This document shows positions 59,801 through 64,000 of a stretch of DNA of 64,000 nt, in pieces. The number at the start of each line of letters is the position of its first letter. Position 1 is the stretch's first letter. The position numbers and the translations under genes were made by a program. The notes beneath the pieces were generated by a model. It saw only the letters and a program-made list of their open reading frames with translations. It was not told the DNA's origin and made no database searches. This stretch comes from Diadophis punctatus similis (Eukaryota; Chordata; Lepidosauria; Squamata; Dipsadidae): contig JALIGW010000001.1 of the NCBI GenBank assembly GCA_023053685.1, forward strand, positions 65,539,740 through 65,603,739. Reading direction: 5' to 3'.

Positions 59801-62800
59801 CCCCATTGTCCTTCCTTGTCGGAAGCCAGCTGGGAAGGTTACAAAAGGTGTTCACGTGACCTTGGAACAGTGCATAAGTACATGCCAGTTGCCAAACACT
59901 GGAATTTTGATCAGTCATAAGTGTGAAAAAATGTCACAAGTCACTTTTTGTAGCGCCGTTGTAACTTTGAAACGTCACTAAACAGAAGGGTTGTAAGCAA
60001 TGTTCCCTGTAACATAAGAAAACGGCGCGTGGGCAGTTAGAAACTGCCACGCGGCGTTCTCTTTTTATGTGCGCGGCCGCGCAGGCGCGCAGCCTCTACC
60101 ATTAGAAAATGCCATGCAGAAGTTAGAAACTTCCGTGCAGCATTCTCTTGTTACGTGCGCGGCCGCACAGCTTAGAGGGAACAGTGGTTGTAAGTCAAGG
60201 GCTACCTGTGGCCATTGTTTGGATTGGAGAATCAGAGAGCAGAACTTCAAATATTCCTGAAACAGTTTCCCCCAGTCTTGTGCTCCAGAAGTTGTGGGAC
60301 TGCAAGTTGCAACATTGGGCCAAAGTGGTTAGGATTTCTGTTCTCATTTCAGCACATCAGAACAGCATTAGTTGGGGGAAAGTAGAACATGATCAAATAT
60401 TTAGCTTATCGTTACATTATGGTGACAATTGGGGTGGTAAGATAACACTATTGGAGCTTGCCTCTCAGCCACTCAAGTAACTTGAGCTTCTTTTGCTCCT
60501 GAAAATGTTTTGCTCCACTTCTAGTTTCTCCATATCTAACATAGGTTACCAAAGAATTGTAGTGCCAGTTTGAACAACAGCGGGTTGAAAATATATATTT
60601 GAGGTTAATTGGTGAGGGTTGGATAAGTTTCACCTACATTAATAATTCAGTGGTATCAACCCTGAATGGAAGAGGCTTTGTAAAAGTTGCCTTGAGGTCA
60701 CCTGGCTTTTCTTTTATACCTAGGATTGAAGGAACTGACTCTCAGTGCAAATCCTGGCATCACCCCCAAGGGATGGGGACGTCTGGCTATTGCAGTGGCT
60801 CATAGTTCCCAGGTGCGAGTGTTGAACTTGGACTACAACCCCCTGGGTGAGAGGATTATTTGGATTTGGATACTTGGCAGTGTTTGTGTGTCCTTCCGGC
60901 TACTAGAGATCTTGTTGGGCTTATACAGGTTATAACATTTAAGGCTTGCATCTTAAAACAAATCCAGATAATACCCAACAGGGCTACTTAGAAGGTCATT
61001 ATGTCTTCTCGGTTAGGAATCAAAGTCAAATTGCCTTATGCCATGGGTGCACGGTTTTTGGATTTGCCGGGGCCTCATTGACCAAAGAGGAATCGTCTTG
61101 GGCAGCGTATAAAATATGTAGTTACTGTAGATAAATAACAAACTTCCTTTAATTTTTTTTATAAGTCTTGTAGGGCTTCATTACTCACTGTTCAAGGCCT
61201 GATGCGGCCTGTGGGTTTGACATGCTTGTCTTATGCCAGGGGTCAGCAACCGTAAACATTCAAAGAGCCACATAGGTCCTAACCGGAAGCCCCCTGTTCA
61301 ATTCTGGAACCAACCGGAAGTCCACTTCCCCTGTCATATTCTCGCCTCCTAGCGTGGTGTCCTTTTTCCTCTACCGACCAAAAGTCCCGTTCCCCCACCA
61401 TAGAGTCTCCTCCTAGTGCGGCATCTTTTTTCCTCTATCTGTCCTAACCGAAAGCCCTATCAATTGTGGAGCCGACTGGCAACAGGGAGCCGCAGCAGAG
61501 GGATGAAAGAGCCACAGGTGGCTCCAGAGCTGCGGGTTCCTGACCCCTGGGCTAACCAAAGAATACCAGTCTTGACATACACGACTCTGTAGGCAAGATG
61601 CAGCTAATTGTCGGCTTCAGAAGATGACTGTGGGCACTTAGTGATGTACCTGATCTCAATTTATGATGAAGGTCCAATGGAAGAAACTGCTGAGAACCCA
61701 TATCCATTTAATTTAATTCTTCCCTTGACAAAGAAGATACACATAGTCTAAAAAGACAAAAGGAAGCACAAAGAATATATGGAGGAAAAGAGTGACTTAT
61801 GCAATCCCAGTTAAATATACAGGGCCCATTAGGAAGGCTCTATACCAGGAGTGGCCAAACTATGGTTCTTTAAGGACCTGTGGACTTCAACTCCCAGAAT
61901 TCCTGAGCCAGCCATGCATGCATGGCTAGGTCAGGAATTCTGGGAGTTGAAGTCCACAGGTCCTCAAAGAACCATAGTTTGGCCACCCCTGCTCTATACA
62001 GTCCACTTTGGCCAAAGTTGGACAGAGGCAGCCATAGAGTCTCTTCCTGGCGCGGCATCTTTTTTCCTCTACCTGTCCTAACCGAAAGCCCTATCAATTG
62101 TGGAGCCGACTGGCAACAGGGAGCCACAGCAGAGGGATGAAAGAGCCACATGCGGCTCCAGAGCCGCGGGTTGCTGACCCCTGTCTTATACCAATAGTAA
62201 TTTAAAAGCAGTTTATTCTGTCCTCTAATCAAAAGGACCTAAGGACTATGAGAAGGCTACTTGGAAAAAAAGCAAATTTGGCAGCTGGTGAAGCTGCTTT
62301 CTACAAAATCAGCCCAATTGTGCCAGCTTATCCGGTGTTTTCTATCCCAACCTTCTATAGCCCATTGTCTTCTGGATGTGTTGGGACTGTACCTCTCCCA
62401 CCCGATCATCAAAGGCTGGTAGGGACTTGGTAAATTTTCCGTCAGGTCTTCCCCCAATCTAGGTTTTTTTTCCCCTTGCCTGTAAGCCAGGCCCATTTTG
62501 TCAGGAATAATCTTCCACCCACATGGCTTAAAATAGAAGCAATAAAAGAAAGCTTAAGAAACCACTCCATAATTAAAAGCTGAAAGCACAAAACCAAACC
62601 TGCCATCATCCACATACTCTATTTCTGGAAAAGTAGGACAGAGGACTACCCCATTCTACACAAAGGAAGGGGCAACAGAGCACTATGGGGCCATCTGGAA
62701 CCAAGATTTTGAACTTCTCCTGCCACAGACTCTGTGGCAGTACCTCATTCGTGGAGTCATTGGCTGGATTCTATCCCACATCCTGTGGATCTTTACCACT

Positions 62801-64000
62801 GGGCTTGGTCGGTATAAGTTATCCCTTTCAGAGCTGCCGCTTCAAAAAAAATAGCAAGGCAAAGAGGAGTTCCAACAGTAGTTGCCATGGAAACTTCTTC
62901 TCTTCCCAGCTGCATTACTGAGCTGATTTGGCAGTTGGCGAGCCAGGCTGCTCTGTATTACTCATCCCACTAAAGGAGATAGATGTGAACATCTTGGCCA
63001 TACTTGTGCACGCTTACCTCACCTTGCCCTCTCAGGATGAATAACCCCCCTTCCCCCCCCACACACACACCTCAGTTCCCTAGGAGCAGTGCATATCTTT
63101 TCATCTGCTAACCAATCATAAGCTGCTAGAGCTAGAGAGCTACTCAGAGACAAGGATTACTCAGAAATTTGCTCACTGTCTGAGGATTTTTTTTATTTTT
63201 TTTGCTATTGTTTGGCTATAGTTTGCCAAGGATGAAAAGCAGGAGGAAAAGGAGAATTTCCTCACCATTGCCTATCACAGTGATGGCGAACCTATGGCAC
63301 GGGTGCCACAGGTGGCACGCAGAGCCATATCTGCCGGCACGCGAGCCGTTGCCCTAGCTCAGCTCCAGCGCGCATGTGCGTGCCCGCCAGATGATTTTTG
63401 GCTCATGCGGAGGCTCTGGGAGGGCGATTTCGGCCTCCAGATGGCCTCCAGGGTGGCAGGGGGAGCGTTTTTGCCCTCCCCAAGCTCCAAGAAAGCCTCT
63501 GGAGCCTGGGGAGGGCGAAAAATGGGCCCACCGGGCCCACTGGAAGTCGGGAAATGGGGGAGGGGGGGTCGTGCACGCATGTGCAGGAGGGTGGGGCAAG
63601 TGAGGGGCTTTGAATTATGGATGTGGGCACACACACACGTGCAATAGCGCGCACGCACGCTATTTTGGCACCCGAGGAAAAAAAGGTTCGCCATCACTGG
63701 CCTAGCATCTTGCACTGTCAACACACGGTAAAGTATTAACTCAGCATCTTCTTTATAACGCTGCAACTATGGAATTCAGCATTAGGACCCATAATCTGAG
63801 GGAAAGCGGAGAAGCTTTCAGCATTCAGATGACTGCGGATGTCCCTCACGTTCTGCTACTCTTGAAGTGGGTGCATCTGGTAGACTCTGATTTTCTCACA
63901 TCTCCTGGCTTTCTGTTCCATAGGTGACCAGATAGCAGCAATGCTGGCTGTTTCAGTGGCATCCAGCCGCACTTTAGAAGTTTTAGACTTGGAAGGGACA
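53870..64000 (+). CDS. LRRC73: Leucine-rich repeat-containing protein 73, exons 1 to 4 (runs off the right edge)
   Basis: An NLR/ribonuclease-inhibitor-type leucine-rich-repeat protein of poorly known function, formerly C6orf154 in human. Exons: 53870-54141, 56113-56273, 60724-60846 and 63924 to beyond 64000, all with proper splice borders and matching phases. The ATG at 53870 is chosen because the protein starts MLPGSIQISGE as in vertebrate orthologues; six upstream in-frame codons contain no ATG. Repeats are visible as IKLLSLRGCQISDRDF, SLAQLNLNLG, LVALDLGDCLLGDEGI, LKELTLSANPGITPKGW, VRVLNLDYNPLGD and TLEVLDLEG. The visible part is 210 complete codons of a protein of a little over 300 residues in mammals. 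Intron 3 (60847-63923) carries the composite element with YIPF3 sequence. Confidence 0.95.
54769..55244. repeat. TA-flanked element, family H (pogo/Tigger-like ends)
   Basis: 476 bp, CAGTGGTACCTTGGTACT to GGTACCAAGATACCACTG, with TA on both sides. CAGTGGTACC ends are typical of pogo/Tigger DNA transposons. No transposase frame. It lies in LRRC73 intron 1. Confidence 0.78.
55573..55704. repeat. Palindromic element, family D (copy 2)
   Basis: 132-bp hairpin of the same family in LRRC73 intron 1. I see no clear target duplication. A related, more diverged hairpin lies at about 55940-56045. Confidence 0.78.
56611..56684. repeat. ACAT tetranucleotide array
   Basis: About 17 copies of ATAC/ACAT in LRRC73 intron 2. 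Confidence 0.93.
56710..56844. repeat. Palindromic hAT-like element, family D (copy 3)
   Basis: 135-bp hairpin with perfect 8-bp duplication CCCTAGAG (56702-56709 and 56845-56852), in LRRC73 intron 2. Confidence 0.87.
57717..58401. repeat. hAT-like element, family E, CpG-rich
   Basis: 685 bp with ends CAGCGGTTCCCAACC and GGTTGGGAACCGCTG and 8-bp duplication ACTTATAG/ATTTATAG. The interior is CpG-rich and contains a long palindrome (about 58270-58355) around GCGCATGCGC. The 260-codon open frame across it is not a gene. It lies in LRRC73 intron 2. Confidence 0.87.
59234..59512. repeat. hAT-like non-autonomous element, family B (copy 3)
   Basis: 279 bp with a diverged interior and a perfect 8-bp duplication CCCTAAGT (59226-59233 and 59513-59520). 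It lies in LRRC73 intron 2. Confidence 0.86.
59690..60208. repeat. Family A element (copy 8) interrupted by a 189-bp element
   Basis: Begins CAGTTCTCGACTTACAACTAC and ends AGTCAAGGGCTACCTG. The block 59998-60186 is a nested insertion with its own 8-bp target duplication. Confidence 0.75.
59998..60186. repeat. hAT-like element nested in a family A copy
   Basis: 189 bp, CAATGTTCCCTGTAA to TTAGAGGGAACAGTG, with perfect 8-bp duplication GTTGTAAG (59990-59997 and 60187-60194). It is internally dimeric: GTTAGAAACT..GCGGCCGC occurs twice about 90 bp apart. Confidence 0.83.
61237..62183. mobile_element. Composite family C element carrying captured YIPF3 3' UTR
   Basis: 947 bp. The outer ends CAGGGGTCAGCAACC and GGTTGCTGACCCCTG are inverted repeats, flanked by TCTTATGC/TCTTATAC (61229-61236 and 62184-62191). 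Three parts: a full family C unit (61237-61549), inverted YIPF3 3' UTR (61550-62030, itself split by an insertion at 61846-61991), and the end part of a second family C unit (62031-62183). The internal junction keeps GGCTAACC, the complement of the target duplication that borders the family C copy at YIPF3, so the YIPF3 locus is the source. It lies in LRRC73 intron 3, antisense to YIPF3. Confidence 0.85.
61846..61991. repeat. Palindromic hAT-like element, family D relative nested in the composite
   Basis: 146-bp hairpin, CAGGAGTGGCC to GGCCACCCCTG, with perfect 8-bp duplication CTCTATAC (61838-61845 and 61992-61999). It splits the captured YIPF3 sequence, so it is younger than the capture. 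Confidence 0.88.
63278..63699. repeat. hAT-like non-autonomous element, family B (copy 4)
   Basis: 422 bp, opposite orientation to copy 1, with 8-bp duplication GCCTATCA/GCCTAGCA (one mismatch). It ends 224 bp before LRRC73 exon 4. Confidence 0.86.

Overview
The window is vertebrate nuclear DNA, most likely from a squamate reptile and plausibly a snake. It carries multi-exon genes with GT-AG introns, a Sauria-type SINE, CR1/L2-clade LINE sequence, a 200-bp GATA array and very many short inverted-repeat DNA transposons. The four genes and their orientations (XPO5 >, < POLR1C, YIPF3 >, LRRC73 >) match, as I recall it, the gene block at human 6p21.1. The segment is therefore conserved synteny, and most of its novelty lies in the mobile elements between exons. 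The genus cannot be read from the sequence.

Layout. 168-16749 (+) holds the last twelve exons of XPO5 (exportin-5). Intron 5195-11755 contains a complete antisense Sushi-type chromodomain retrotransposon (5601-11399). It has two LTRs that differ by one base, intact gag and pol frames, a GGGAAAC frameshift site and an apparent self-priming site. 16750-19682 separates the convergent 3' ends of XPO5 and POLR1C. 19683-27065 (-) is the complete nine-exon POLR1C, an RNA polymerase I/III subunit. 27066-27643 is a CpG-rich divergent promoter shared with YIPF3. 27644-40096 (+) is the complete nine-exon YIPF3, a Golgi Yip1-family membrane protein. 40097-53869 is intergenic and full of repeats, ending in a CpG island. 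53870-64000 (+) is LRRC73, exons 1-3 and the start of exon 4.

Repeats. At least nine families of non-autonomous DNA elements can be recognised from terminal inverted repeats. Many are flanked by 8-bp target duplications (hAT-like) and others by TA (mariner/pogo-like). Nested insertions give a relative age order. The most unusual object is a composite hAT-like element at 61237-62183 in LRRC73 intron 3. It carries a copy, about 97% identical by eye, of the 3' untranslated region of YIPF3, taken together with a repeat that had inserted next to YIPF3. It lies antisense to YIPF3, so LRRC73 pre-mRNA should contain RNA complementary to the YIPF3 3' UTR.

The host genes have housekeeping roles: nuclear export of microRNA precursors (XPO5), rRNA and tRNA transcription (POLR1C) and Golgi maintenance (YIPF3). 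The role of the leucine-rich-repeat protein LRRC73 is poorly known. They share a neighbourhood, not a pathway.
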